Part shown: positions 33,773 through 40,939 of the stretch, in pieces | Layout: every line of letters starts with the position of its first letter | Position numbering within the stretch: the first letter of the stretch is position 1 | DNA from: Myxococcales bacterium | Lineage (GTDB): Bacteria; Myxococcota_A; Polyangia; Palsa-1104 | Assembly: GCA_003170275.1 (NCBI GenBank) | Contig: PNAM01000036.1 | Span: forward strand, 68,846-132,845 | DNA length: 64,000 nucleotides | Direction of reading: 5' to 3' | Notes under the pieces: generated by a model | The model's database searches: none | What the model saw: the letters and a program-made list of their open reading frames with translations, nothing else | Told to the model about the DNA's origin: nothing | Program-made: the position numbers and the translations under genes

Positions 33773-34858
33773 CTATTCTTTGTGCTCGTCGTCAGGGGGC
33801 TGCAGGACGAACGGGAAGTGCACAACCACGTCGCCGCCTTCGGGCGCGGGGAACTCGGCGCCGGCGACCACCTGCAAGATGCAGTGCTCGACCGACGGTG
33901 AGTTGAGATCGTCCTTGCCTTCGGACGGGATCACCTCGGCCTCGTCGATCTTGCCTTTGCCGTCGACGTTCTTGATCTTGAAGGACACGATGATGCGGCC
34001 GCTGAGGTTGGGATGATTGTTGATCGCATTCTCGTAGCACTCGGCCACCTTCGGCACGACCGCCTCGATGCTCGCGCGGATCGACTCCTTGTCGAGATGC
34101 CCCTTCGACTCCTCGTCGTTCAACACCTTCATGCTCGGCGGCATGCGGGGGTCCACCGGAAGCTCGGTGGACGGCCTCGTGCGATTCGGGTCGACCCCGA
34201 GCGCGGCGATCGTGCTGCTGGCGCGCACCGCCAGCGTTGGGGCACCCGGCATGCGGATGGCGCGATCTCCCGTGGCGAGCAGCGTGGGCGCGCTCGAGCC
34301 GGGCGGGCGCGCTTCGACCCTGGCTGCGCCGTGCAGCACGTACACCGAGAGCACCGCCGCGCCCACCGCCGCCACGCCACCGATCGCCGTCGTCGTCTTG
34401 CCCATGTCTGGTCTCCTTTGCAACTCGACGTCCACGTCGGCGTCGGCCCCGAGCGCCACCACCTGCGCCACCGGCGTCTCGACCGTCGCTCCATCTCCCT
34501 GCAACCGCACGCGCCCGCGCTCCAGCCACAGCGTGCCCGCGCGCACGCTGCCTTCGGCGTCGCCCTCGACGGTCACGCGGCCGGGCGCGATCCCGTCGAG
34601 CACGCGGCGCTCCCCGGCGGCGACGGTAAACTGCCCGGCGGTCGTCGTCGACGGCGGCGGGGTGCCGCGCGAGATCATCACCAGCACCGCCGCGGCGGCG
34701 GCGAGGCCGATCCCCGCGCCGAGCATCACGCGGCGGCGGCGCGCGCGCTGCGCGGTTGCGCGATCCACGCGGGCCATCACCTGCGCGGCGAACTCGCGCG
34801 GCGCGCGCGGCGCCGCCGAGCGCAGCAGCTCGTCGAGCTCCCTATCGTCCGGCGGCAT
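33773..34858 (-). CDS. Anti-sigma factor-like membrane protein with FecR-like and AgmX/PglI C-terminal domains
   Basis: 361 residues. An N-terminal cytoplasmic stretch (RELDELLRSAAPRAPREFAAQ) is followed by a membrane helix near residues 44-62 (MLGAGIGLAAAAAVLVMIS), a FecR-like beta domain (VAAGERRVLDGI, VTVEGDAEGSV), a second hydrophobic helix near 153-175, and a C-terminal AgmX/PglI-like domain with AVVPKVAECYENAI and HCILQVVAGAEFPAPEGG. No zinc-binding HxxxC motif. The start overlaps the sigma gene stop by 17 bp, so the protein is most likely the regulator of that ECF sigma factor, sensing a signal in the periplasm (inference). Confidence 0.8.
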   Translation of the reverse strand: MPPDDRELDELLRSAAPRAPREFAAQVMARVDRATAQRARRRRVMLGAGIGLAAAAAVLVMISRGTPPPSTTTAGQFTVAAGERRVLDGIAPGRVTVEGDAEGSVRAGTLWLERGRVRLQGDGATVETPVAQVVALGADADVDVELQRRPDMGKTTTAIGGVAAVGAAVLSVYVLHGAARVEARPPGSSAPTLLATGDRAIRMPGAPTLAVRASSTIAALGVDPNRTRPSTELPVDPRMPPSMKVLNDEESKGHLDKESIRASIEAVVPKVAECYENAINNHPNLSGRIIVSFKIKNVDGKGKIDEAEVIPSEGKDDLNSPSVEHCILQVVAGAEFPAPEGGDVVVHFPFVLQPPDDEHKE

Positions 34859-35405
34859 GGCGCTCCTCTGTGGTATCGAGCGCCGCGCGCAACGCCTCGC
34901 GCGCCCGGCCCAGCCGTGATCGCACGGTCCCGACCGGCACCTGTTCGATCTCGGCGATCTCCTCGTAGCTGAGCCCGTCCCACTCGCGCAGCGCGATCAC
35001 CGCGCGCTGCTCCTCGGGCAGCGACGCGATCGCCTGGCGGATGCGCGCGCCCAGCCGCTGCCGGTCGAGCACTTCGGCCGGGCCGCGCGCCGGCTCGTCC
35101 GTCGGCGCCGGTAGCTCGGCGACCGGGACCTCCACGCGCAGCCGCGCGCCGCGGGCGCGGTCGGTGCAGAGCCGCCGCGCGATGGTCAGGATCCAGCCGC
35201 CGAGCGTCGCCGCGCCGGCCGGCTCGAACCCCGCGATCGATTGATGCACGCGCACAAAAGTCTCCTGGGCCAGGTCCTCCCCGTCGGCGCCGGCCAGCGC
35301 CGCGCACAGCGCGAACACGCGATCCTGATAGCACTCGACGAGCGCGCGGAACGCCGGGGCGTCCGCACGCTGACAGCTTCGCAGGACTGCCGTTGGGATT
35401 TCCAT
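34842..35405 (-). CDS. ECF-type RNA polymerase sigma factor
   Basis: 187 residues from ATG 35405 (MEIPTAVL); the longer frame to 35492 would run into the FHA gene's start. Region 2 is ALVECYQDRVFALC to DLAQETFVRVHQSI and GGWILTIARRLCTDRARG; region 4 is LPEEQRAVIALREWDGLSYEEIAEI with VGTVRSRLGRAREAL as recognition helix. A short linker between them carries PAPTDEP. It directs transcription initiation and is translationally coupled to its probable anti-sigma factor. It is divergent from the FHA membrane protein gene with 85 bp between starts. Confidence 0.95.
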   Translation of the reverse strand: MEIPTAVLRSCQRADAPAFRALVECYQDRVFALCAALAGADGEDLAQETFVRVHQSIAGFEPAGAATLGGWILTIARRLCTDRARGARLRVEVPVAELPAPTDEPARGPAEVLDRQRLGARIRQAIASLPEEQRAVIALREWDGLSYEEIAEIEQVPVGTVRSRLGRAREALRAALDTTEERHAAGR

Positions 35406-35490
35406 GCCTTGCCCGATTACGTACACGATCGACCGCCAAATTGGTTCCCGGCTTGTTTCACACCCTCGAAATCGCCTACCATTTGCGGCC

Positions 35491-37344
35491 ATGGGTTCCC
35501 CGCTGCTGGAGTTCTCGGACGGTCGCGCGCCGTACCCGATCGTGGTTCAAGGCGACGTGCTGATCGGGCGTGCCGCCACCTGCGCGGTGCGCCTCGACGT
35601 CGACGGCGTCGCCGACAAGCACGCGCAGCTCACGCTCGATCCGCTGGGCGGCGTGTGGGTCCAGGATCTGGACAGCTTCTCCGGCACGATGCGCAACGGC
35701 GAGTTCATCTACGGGCAGCAGCAGCTCGACCATGGCGACGAGCTGCGCATGGGCTCGGCGGTGATCCGCTTTCGCGGGCACGACGGCGCGATGCCGATCC
35801 GCGACAGCGCGGCCGATCGCACGCAGGTCACCGAGGTGCCACCCGAGGTGCGCGCCGCGGCCGCCGCGGTCGAGAGCGTGCGCACCGTGCAGATGGATGC
35901 CGGCGAGATCAACGAGCTCATGAAGCTGCACCCGGTCGCGAGCGCCGCCACCGCCGAGGGACCGGCGCCATTGCCGCCGCCGCCCGCGGGCAAGGCCGCG
36001 CCCGATCCGCTCAAGGACCTCGCGGCGCCGCCTGCTCCCGATCCCAAGTCGCGGCGCAACGACGCGTTCGCGCCCACGCTCATCCCCACCGCGCCGCCGC
36101 CCAGGACGCCGCCGCTCAACCGCACTCAGATGGGGTACGCGGCGCCGCCGAAGGTCGCGAACGTGCTCATCAAGACACCGACGGGCGGCATTCCGGCGGT
36201 GACCGCGCCGCCGGTGCCGCCGCCCGCGCCGCGACCGTCGGCCGCGATGCCGGTCGCTGCGCCGGTGGTCGTCGGGCCGCTGTCCGACTCCAGAGCGAAC
36301 GCCCAGGCCAAGACCATGATGGCGCCCGCGCCCGTCGCTGCGCAGCTTCCGCCCAAGGTGCCCTCGGCGCCCACGCCGATTCCGGTGCCGCCGGTGTCCG
36401 CGTCGGTGGCGCTGCCGCCGCCAGCCGCGCCGGTGCCCGAGCCCGCTGCGCCGGCCGCGGTGCCGATCGGCGACACCGCCAAGACCCCGGCGGTGCCCCC
36501 GGCCACGTACGTGCCGCCGGCCAAGGGCGCGTTCGGCTCCTTCAGTCGCGCGTTCACGTTCATCACGCAGATGATCACGCTGGCGCGCGCCAACCCCGCG
36601 CTGCTGAAGCCGCTGGTCTATGATCTGATCATCACCACGCCGATCTCGATCGCGATCGCCATCGTGATGGGCTTCGTGCACTCGCGCGGCGGCGCGTACG
36701 CGCTGCTCGGCTTCGGCACCGCCGTGCTGTACTTCGCCGACTACGCGTGCAACAGCATCACCGCGTCGCTGATCTACGACTACTCCACCACCGGCCAGGC
36801 GCGCCTCGCGGACGCCATGCCGCGCGTGAAGAGGGCGCTGCCCGGCATCATGATCTTCGCCGCGGTGTCGGCGCTGCTCGACGTGGCCTCGACCTACGCG
36901 CGCGAGCGCGACGACGTCGCCAGCCGCATCCTGGTGCGCGTGCTGCGCGCGATCTGGACCACCGCCACGTACGTGATCATGCCCGCGCTGGTGATCGAAG
37001 GCATCTCGTTCGGCGACGCGTTCAAGCGCTCCAAGGCGCTGATGGACCACGATCCGACCGGCGTCGGCGCGGGCGTGGTGGCCATGTCGATCACGTCGTA
37101 CATTGCGGCGATCGTGATCTTCCCGCTCGCGTGGTTCGCGTTGCGCTACGGGAGCCTGATCCATCCTGCCGTCGGTGGCACGCTGTTCTTCCTGATGGTG
37201 AACCTGTACTGGTCGGTGTCGGGGTGGTTGAAGATCGCGTACTCGACGTGCTTTTACATATGGGCGCGGGAGTGCGATCGGACGAAGAGCACGGAGCACG
37301 CGTTGGCGCCGTTGCCGCTGCGGGCTGCGCTCGACGCTGCGTAG
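35491..37344 (+). CDS. FHA domain fused to Pro-rich linker and multi-span membrane domain (DUF6159-like)
   Basis: 617 residues from ATG 35491. Residues about 10-95 form an FHA domain (VLIGRAATCAVRLDV, ADKHAQLTLDP, FSGTMRNGE), with R in GR and H in KHA for phosphothreonine binding. Residues about 150-340 are Pro/Ala-rich linker with repeats such as PPPAPRPSAA. Residues about 355-600 contain about six membrane helices (LVYDLIITTPISIAIAIVMGF, VMPALVIEGISFGDAFKRSK), resembling DUF6159 proteins. A soluble phosphothreonine sensor is thus attached to an integral membrane module. Divergent from the ECF sigma gene; downstream lies the RAYT element. Confidence 0.82.
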   Translation: MGSPLLEFSDGRAPYPIVVQGDVLIGRAATCAVRLDVDGVADKHAQLTLDPLGGVWVQDLDSFSGTMRNGEFIYGQQQLDHGDELRMGSAVIRFRGHDGAMPIRDSAADRTQVTEVPPEVRAAAAAVESVRTVQMDAGEINELMKLHPVASAATAEGPAPLPPPPAGKAAPDPLKDLAAPPAPDPKSRRNDAFAPTLIPTAPPPRTPPLNRTQMGYAAPPKVANVLIKTPTGGIPAVTAPPVPPPAPRPSAAMPVAAPVVVGPLSDSRANAQAKTMMAPAPVAAQLPPKVPSAPTPIPVPPVSASVALPPPAAPVPEPAAPAAVPIGDTAKTPAVPPATYVPPAKGAFGSFSRAFTFITQMITLARANPALLKPLVYDLIITTPISIAIAIVMGFVHSRGGAYALLGFGTAVLYFADYACNSITASLIYDYSTTGQARLADAMPRVKRALPGIMIFAAVSALLDVASTYARERDDVASRILVRVLRAIWTTATYVIMPALVIEGISFGDAFKRSKALMDHDPTGVGAGVVAMSITSYIAAIVIFPLAWFALRYGSLIHPAVGGTLFFLMVNLYWSVSGWLKIAYSTCFYIWARECDRTKSTEHALAPLPLRAALDAA

Positions 37345-37379
37345 GGGAGGGGAGTCGGGAGTCGGGCGTCTGGTGGTGT

Positions 37380-37576
37380 GACGGGCGGGAGTGCGCGTAG
37401 ACGCTGGTTCCGGATTGCTGTTGGGGGGCGAGGGGGCGGTTTTTTGCGGGCCGCGGGGGTGGTTTCGGGGAGGGGTGCGGGGCGGCGGGGTGTGGACGCC
37501 GCGCAGACATGCGATCGCGATTCCCGGCGAGCGCGCGATCGCGGGTTGGCTGTTTCATGCCGTGCTGGGAGGGGAG
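37380..37576. repeat. Left inverted arm of the Y1 element
   Basis: Aligns with the reverse complement of 38250-38444 with indels. Best matching blocks: TTCCGGATTGCTGTTGGGG (about 37408-37426) and GTGTGGACGCCGCGCAGAC (about 37490-37508), and CGATTCCCGGCGA. This arm also has GCGATCGC twice (37511-37518 and 37535-37542), which can form a REP-like hairpin. It occupies most of the 298-bp gap upstream of the transposase gene. Confidence 0.7.
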
Positions 37577-37642
37577 GTGGCGGCTGATTGGGGCGTTTTG
37601 TTCGTTGACAACGTGCCGGGAGTAACATATGCTGATATCAAG

Positions 37643-38272
37643 ATGGCGCGTTTCCGACAGCGAGAATTGGACTTTCATACTTGGGGCGGGCGCCGGAAAG
37701 GCGCGGGGCGTAAGAAGGGGCACCGGGTCTCGCATGGGCGCAGGTTGGTGTTGAAGAAGCGGTTTCCAGTGCACGTGACGGTGCGCATGGCCGACGACAT
37801 CTGCAACCTTCGATCGAAGCGCTGCTTCCGCGAGCTCCAGAAGGCGTTTGCTGGCGGGCGGGCGCGCTTTGGGTTTCGGCTGATCGAGTTCTCGGTGCAA
37901 GGCAATCACGTGCACCTGATCGTGGAAGCCGAAGACGAGACATCTCTCGCGCGTGGAATGCAGGGGCTCAACATCCGCATCGCCATCGCGATCAACCGGA
38001 TCATGAAACGCAAGGGCAAGGTGCTAGCGGACCGCTACCACACCCGCATCCTGCGCAACCCCACCCAGGTCGGGCACGCCCTGAACTACGTGCGCCGCAA
38101 CTACCAGAAGCACGCGGAGAGTTGGGGCGAAATCATCCCCGCGTCCTGGCGCGACCCCTTCTCGACGGCAATCCCCCAACTCGGCGTCGTCTCCCCGCCC
38201 AAAACCTGGATGCTCTCCGAACCTCCGGACTCCCCCAAACACACGCCAAGCCCCGCCCCCAAGCACGCATGA
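37643..38272 (+). CDS. REP-associated Y1 (HUH) transposase, RAYT-like
   Basis: 209 residues from ATG 37643 (MARFRQREL); the open frame continues upstream to 37391 but that part is the left inverted arm. The HUH metal site is QGNHVHLIVEA near residue 96, and the catalytic Tyr is in ALNYVRRNYQKHAE near residue 150. A basic N-terminus (GGRRKGAGRKKGHR) probably contacts DNA. These enzymes cut single-stranded hairpin DNA, as in IS200/IS605-related REP-associated transposases. Flanking arms carry its likely substrate. Confidence 0.88.
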   Translation: MARFRQRELDFHTWGGRRKGAGRKKGHRVSHGRRLVLKKRFPVHVTVRMADDICNLRSKRCFRELQKAFAGGRARFGFRLIEFSVQGNHVHLIVEAEDETSLARGMQGLNIRIAIAINRIMKRKGKVLADRYHTRILRNPTQVGHALNYVRRNYQKHAESWGEIIPASWRDPFSTAIPQLGVVSPPKTWMLSEPPDSPKHTPSPAPKHA

Positions 38273-38444
38273 AGCAGCAACCACGCTCTCGCCCGTTCGC
38301 CGGGAATCGAGATCGCGAGTCTGCGCGGCGTCCACACCCCTCCGGCTCGCACCGCCGCTCCTAACCACCACCCCGCCCGCCCCAATCCCAACCTCGCCCC
38401 CCAACAGCAATCCGGAACCGCGTCTACGCCCAGCCCCGTCCGTC
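38250..38444. repeat. Right inverted arm of the Y1 element
   Basis: Reverse complement of the left arm; overlaps the last 23 bp of the transposase gene and ends at the stop of the minus-strand Cys-rich lipoprotein gene. The GATCGC hairpin of the left arm is altered here (GCGATCTCG context), so the two arms have diverged at the hairpin while the flanking blocks are kept. Confidence 0.7.
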
Positions 38445-39595
38445 TACTTGCAGAAGCAAACATTGTTCGCATCGATGGTCGCCAAGTATGGCGCCCCGCA
38501 GTACGCGGGCTGCGCCGTCTGCACGTCGAGGCAGCAGCGCTCGCCCTTGCCGCCGCACGCCTCGCACAGGCTGTTGAGGCAGCGCGCGCCACCGACGGTG
38601 CAGGCGCCGCCGCAGCAGGGTTGGCCGAGCGCGCCGCAGACGTTGGCGGTGCCGCCGCCGCACGAGCCGTTCACGCAGGTGGTCTGCGTGCACAGATCGC
38701 CGTTGGCGTGGCAGGTGCTGTTGACGCAGCAGCCGCCCGCGTCGCAGGCGCCGCCGCCGCAGCACGGCTGGCCGGTGCCGCCGCAGGTCTGGCAGCTTCC
38801 GTTGGCCGCATCGGCCGCGCACACAGTCCCCGACGCGGTGCAGCCGTTGGGGTCTGAGCCGGGCGTCGTGCAGCACGCAGCGCCGACGCCGCCGCAGTTC
38901 AGGCAGGTGCCGGCGGTGCACAGGCCGTAGTTGCTGCCGCACGATGCGGCGTTTGCGACGCAGGTGTTCGCGGTGCCGCAGCAGGCGAGGGTGTTGCATG
39001 TGTAATTCGGGCAGCATGGCTGCCCCACGCCGCCGCAGGCCTGGCAGCTGCCGTCGGAGCATAGCTTGTCGTTGCCGTTGCACTTCTGGCCGCTCGCGCT
39101 GCACAGGTTGCTCGAGCAACACCCGCCGTTGTTGCACGCGCTCCCCGAGCAACACTTCTGGCCGGGCTCGCCGCAGTCGGTGCACCGCCGGGCGACCGTG
39201 TCGCACAGGCCGCTCGTCGGACACAGGCCGCCGGTGCAGCACGCCTGACCGGTGGCGCCGCACGGCTCGCAGCCAAGCCCGGTGCACACCTGACCGGTGC
39301 TGCAGGTGTCGCCGATCGCCAGGCAGCTTCCGCCGAAGCAGCACGAGACGTTGCTGCAGATGTCGCCCGGGCAGCACGCCTGGGTGGGGTGACCGCAGCC
39401 GGGCGGCAGATCGGGCATGAAGCGATCACGAACCGAGAGATCGGGCAGCTCGAGCGAGAGATCGCCGACGCTGGCGTCCGCGCCGCCGTCACTCGCGACG
39501 GAGAGGTCCGCTTGATTGAGCGAGAAAAAGCCGGGGTTGTCCCGAGTACAACCTCCCAGCGCGGCAGCGAGAACAACGAGCAGCAGCTGGCGCAT
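38444..39595 (-). CDS. Cysteine-rich repeat lipoprotein
   Basis: 383 residues with lipobox LGGC (Cys16) and an Asp/Ser-rich linker (ASDGGADASVGDLSLELPDLS). About eight repeats of 25-50 residues follow, each opening with CG-x-x-GQ-x-CC (CGATGQACC, CGEPGQKCC, CGGVGQPCC, CGGTGQPCC, CGALGQPCC) and holding further CC and CxxC pairs. The cysteines likely form disulfides in a rod-like extracellular protein. I do not recognise an enzymatic function; similar repeats occur in other Myxococcota secreted proteins. The minus-strand GH16-like lipoprotein gene starts upstream. Confidence 0.8.
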   Translation of the reverse strand: MRQLLLVVLAAALGGCTRDNPGFFSLNQADLSVASDGGADASVGDLSLELPDLSVRDRFMPDLPPGCGHPTQACCPGDICSNVSCCFGGSCLAIGDTCSTGQVCTGLGCEPCGATGQACCTGGLCPTSGLCDTVARRCTDCGEPGQKCCSGSACNNGGCCSSNLCSASGQKCNGNDKLCSDGSCQACGGVGQPCCPNYTCNTLACCGTANTCVANAASCGSNYGLCTAGTCLNCGGVGAACCTTPGSDPNGCTASGTVCAADAANGSCQTCGGTGQPCCGGGACDAGGCCVNSTCHANGDLCTQTTCVNGSCGGGTANVCGALGQPCCGGACTVGGARCLNSLCEACGGKGERCCLDVQTAQPAYCGAPYLATIDANNVCFCK

Positions 39596-39621
39596 GGGTC
39601 ACTCCTGCGACCGTTTATACC

Positions 39622-40233
39622 CTACAACGGCGCGATGCGGAGATTGTCGAAGTGGAGCTCGGCTTCCCAGTCGTTGAAGCCCAGGTAGGCGTGGTCCGGC
39701 CCGTCGAGGGGCTTGGGATCGTCGAACTGGAGGAACGGCTGGTCGTCGATCTTCCAGTCGAGGTGCGCGCCGCGCCGCTCGATGCGGAAGTGGTACTTCT
39801 TGCCCTTCTCGACCTTCCAGTCGGTGCGCGTCTTGCGGTCGGCGCCGTGCTCGTTCATGCGCGCGATCGCCGAGATGGTGTTGGACCAGCCGCCGAAGAT
39901 GAACACGTAGCTGGTGGCGGTGTACGAGTCGGTCAGCGCGTACGACTTGCCGTCGCCCCACGCCTCGAGCTTGATATCCCCGACGTCGCTGTTCGACCAG
40001 GCGTCGACCTCGATCACGGCGTCGCGCGGCAGCGGCTTCTTCAGCCACAGTGGATGGTTGTGGCTCTTCGAGATCACCAGCTCGCCGTCCTTGATCTGGT
40101 ACGGGGCGCCGGTGTTCGTCCAGTCGTCGCCGATCGCCGCGCGGTCGAAGGTGTCGGTGGTGGCCACGCCGGCGGGGCGCTTCTCGATGGTGCACGAGGC
40201 GAAGACCAACAAGGACGGCAGCAGCGCGCGCAT
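39622..40233 (-). CDS. Lipoprotein with concanavalin-like (3-keto-disaccharide hydrolase / GH16-like) fold
   Basis: 203 residues from ATG 40233 (MRALLPSLLVFASC), lipobox FASC. The mature domain has the beta-sandwich pattern of DUF1080-like proteins: TFDRAAIGDDWTNTG near the start, PYQIKDGELVISKSHNHPLW, EVDAWSNSDVGDIKLEAW and YLGFNDWEAELHFDNLRI at the end. Such domains bind or cleave sugars. No catalytic pair was recognised, so binding is equally possible. It lies between the Cys-rich lipoprotein and the TPR gene, 16 bp after the latter. Confidence 0.75.
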   Translation of the reverse strand: MRALLPSLLVFASCTIEKRPAGVATTDTFDRAAIGDDWTNTGAPYQIKDGELVISKSHNHPLWLKKPLPRDAVIEVDAWSNSDVGDIKLEAWGDGKSYALTDSYTATSYVFIFGGWSNTISAIARMNEHGADRKTRTDWKVEKGKKYHFRIERRGAHLDWKIDDQPFLQFDDPKPLDGPDHAYLGFNDWEAELHFDNLRIAPL

Positions 40234-40249
40234 GCTTTTTCCTAGCACA

Positions 40250-40939
40250 TCAGCGGCGCTTCTTGCGCGGCGCGGCCTTTTTCTTGGCCGGTTTCTTCTG
40301 CGGCTTCTTGGTTGCCTTCTTCCTGGGCTTGCGGCCGAGCACCGCCTTGAGCGCCTCGGCGATATCGTCGCTCAGCCACTCGAGCGCCTCGTACTCTTCA
40401 TTGGCCGCCGCCACATCGCCCGAGCGCAGGTAGGCGATGCCGAGGTTGTAGTGCGCCGCCGCGTTTCCTGACTCCAGCTTGAGCGCCTTGCGCAGCACCT
40501 TGATCGCGTCCTGGTGACGGCCGAGCTCGTTGTAGGCGTAGCCGAGGTTGTTGAGCGCGGTCGCGTCGGTCGGATCGAGCTTGGCCGCCTTCTGCGCCGC
40601 CTCGACCGCGTCGTCGAAGCGCGCCAGCATCAGCGATGCGAGGCTCAGGTTGCACCACGCCTTGGCGTAGTCGGGCTTGAGCCGGATGGCCTCGCGGTAG
40701 GCGGCCGCGGCTTCGGCGTCGTGGCCGATGTCGGCGAACACGTTGCCGACGTTGTAGCAGGCCTGGTGATCCTCGGGCGCCAGGCGCACCACCGCCGAGA
40801 ATTCGCGCAGCGCCTCGTCGAGCCGGCCGGCCAGGTGGTACGCGTTGGCCAGCTTGAAGTGCGCCGCGGGCTGGTCGGGGTACGTGCGCGCGTTCTTCTC
40901 CAGCACGGCGATCGATTGCTCCAGCTCTGGTACGGTCAC
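40250..40939 (-). CDS. TPR protein with histone H1-like basic tail
   Basis: 229 residues from GTG 40939, which overlaps the stop of the kinase gene as GTGA. Five to six TPR repeats (PAAHFKLANAYHLAGRLDEAL, ATALNNLGYAYNELGRHQDAI, AAHYNLGIAYLRSGDVAAA) fill residues 1-190. The last 30 residues are Lys/Arg/Ala/Pro-rich (RKKATKKPQKKPAKKK) and would bind nucleic acid or acidic lipid. It is the last gene of the FHA-kinase-TPR unit that is divergent from the MoxR-vWA operon. Confidence 0.85.
   Translation of the reverse strand: MTVPELEQSIAVLEKNARTYPDQPAAHFKLANAYHLAGRLDEALREFSAVVRLAPEDHQACYNVGNVFADIGHDAEAAAAYREAIRLKPDYAKAWCNLSLASLMLARFDDAVEAAQKAAKLDPTDATALNNLGYAYNELGRHQDAIKVLRKALKLESGNAAAHYNLGIAYLRSGDVAAANEEYEALEWLSDDIAEALKAVLGRKPRKKATKKPQKKPAKKKAAPRKKRR

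Larger units (their letters stand above)
37380..38444 (+). mobile_element. Y1-transposase element with about 190-bp imperfect terminal inverted repeats
   Basis: The transposase gene 37643-38272 is flanked by long inverted arms (37380-37576 and 38250-38444), and the whole unit fits exactly between the stop of the FHA gene (37344) and the stop of the Cys-rich lipoprotein gene (38444-38446). The organisation suggests a single-strand (HUH) transposon or a domesticated RAYT with its own hairpins. I see no target-site duplication, as expected for Y1 enzymes. Confidence 0.6.

Noticed and set aside
37391..37642. N-terminal extension of the Y1 transposase
   Set aside because: Coincides with the left inverted arm and reads like translated repeat DNA; ATG 37643 gives the usual RAYT length.
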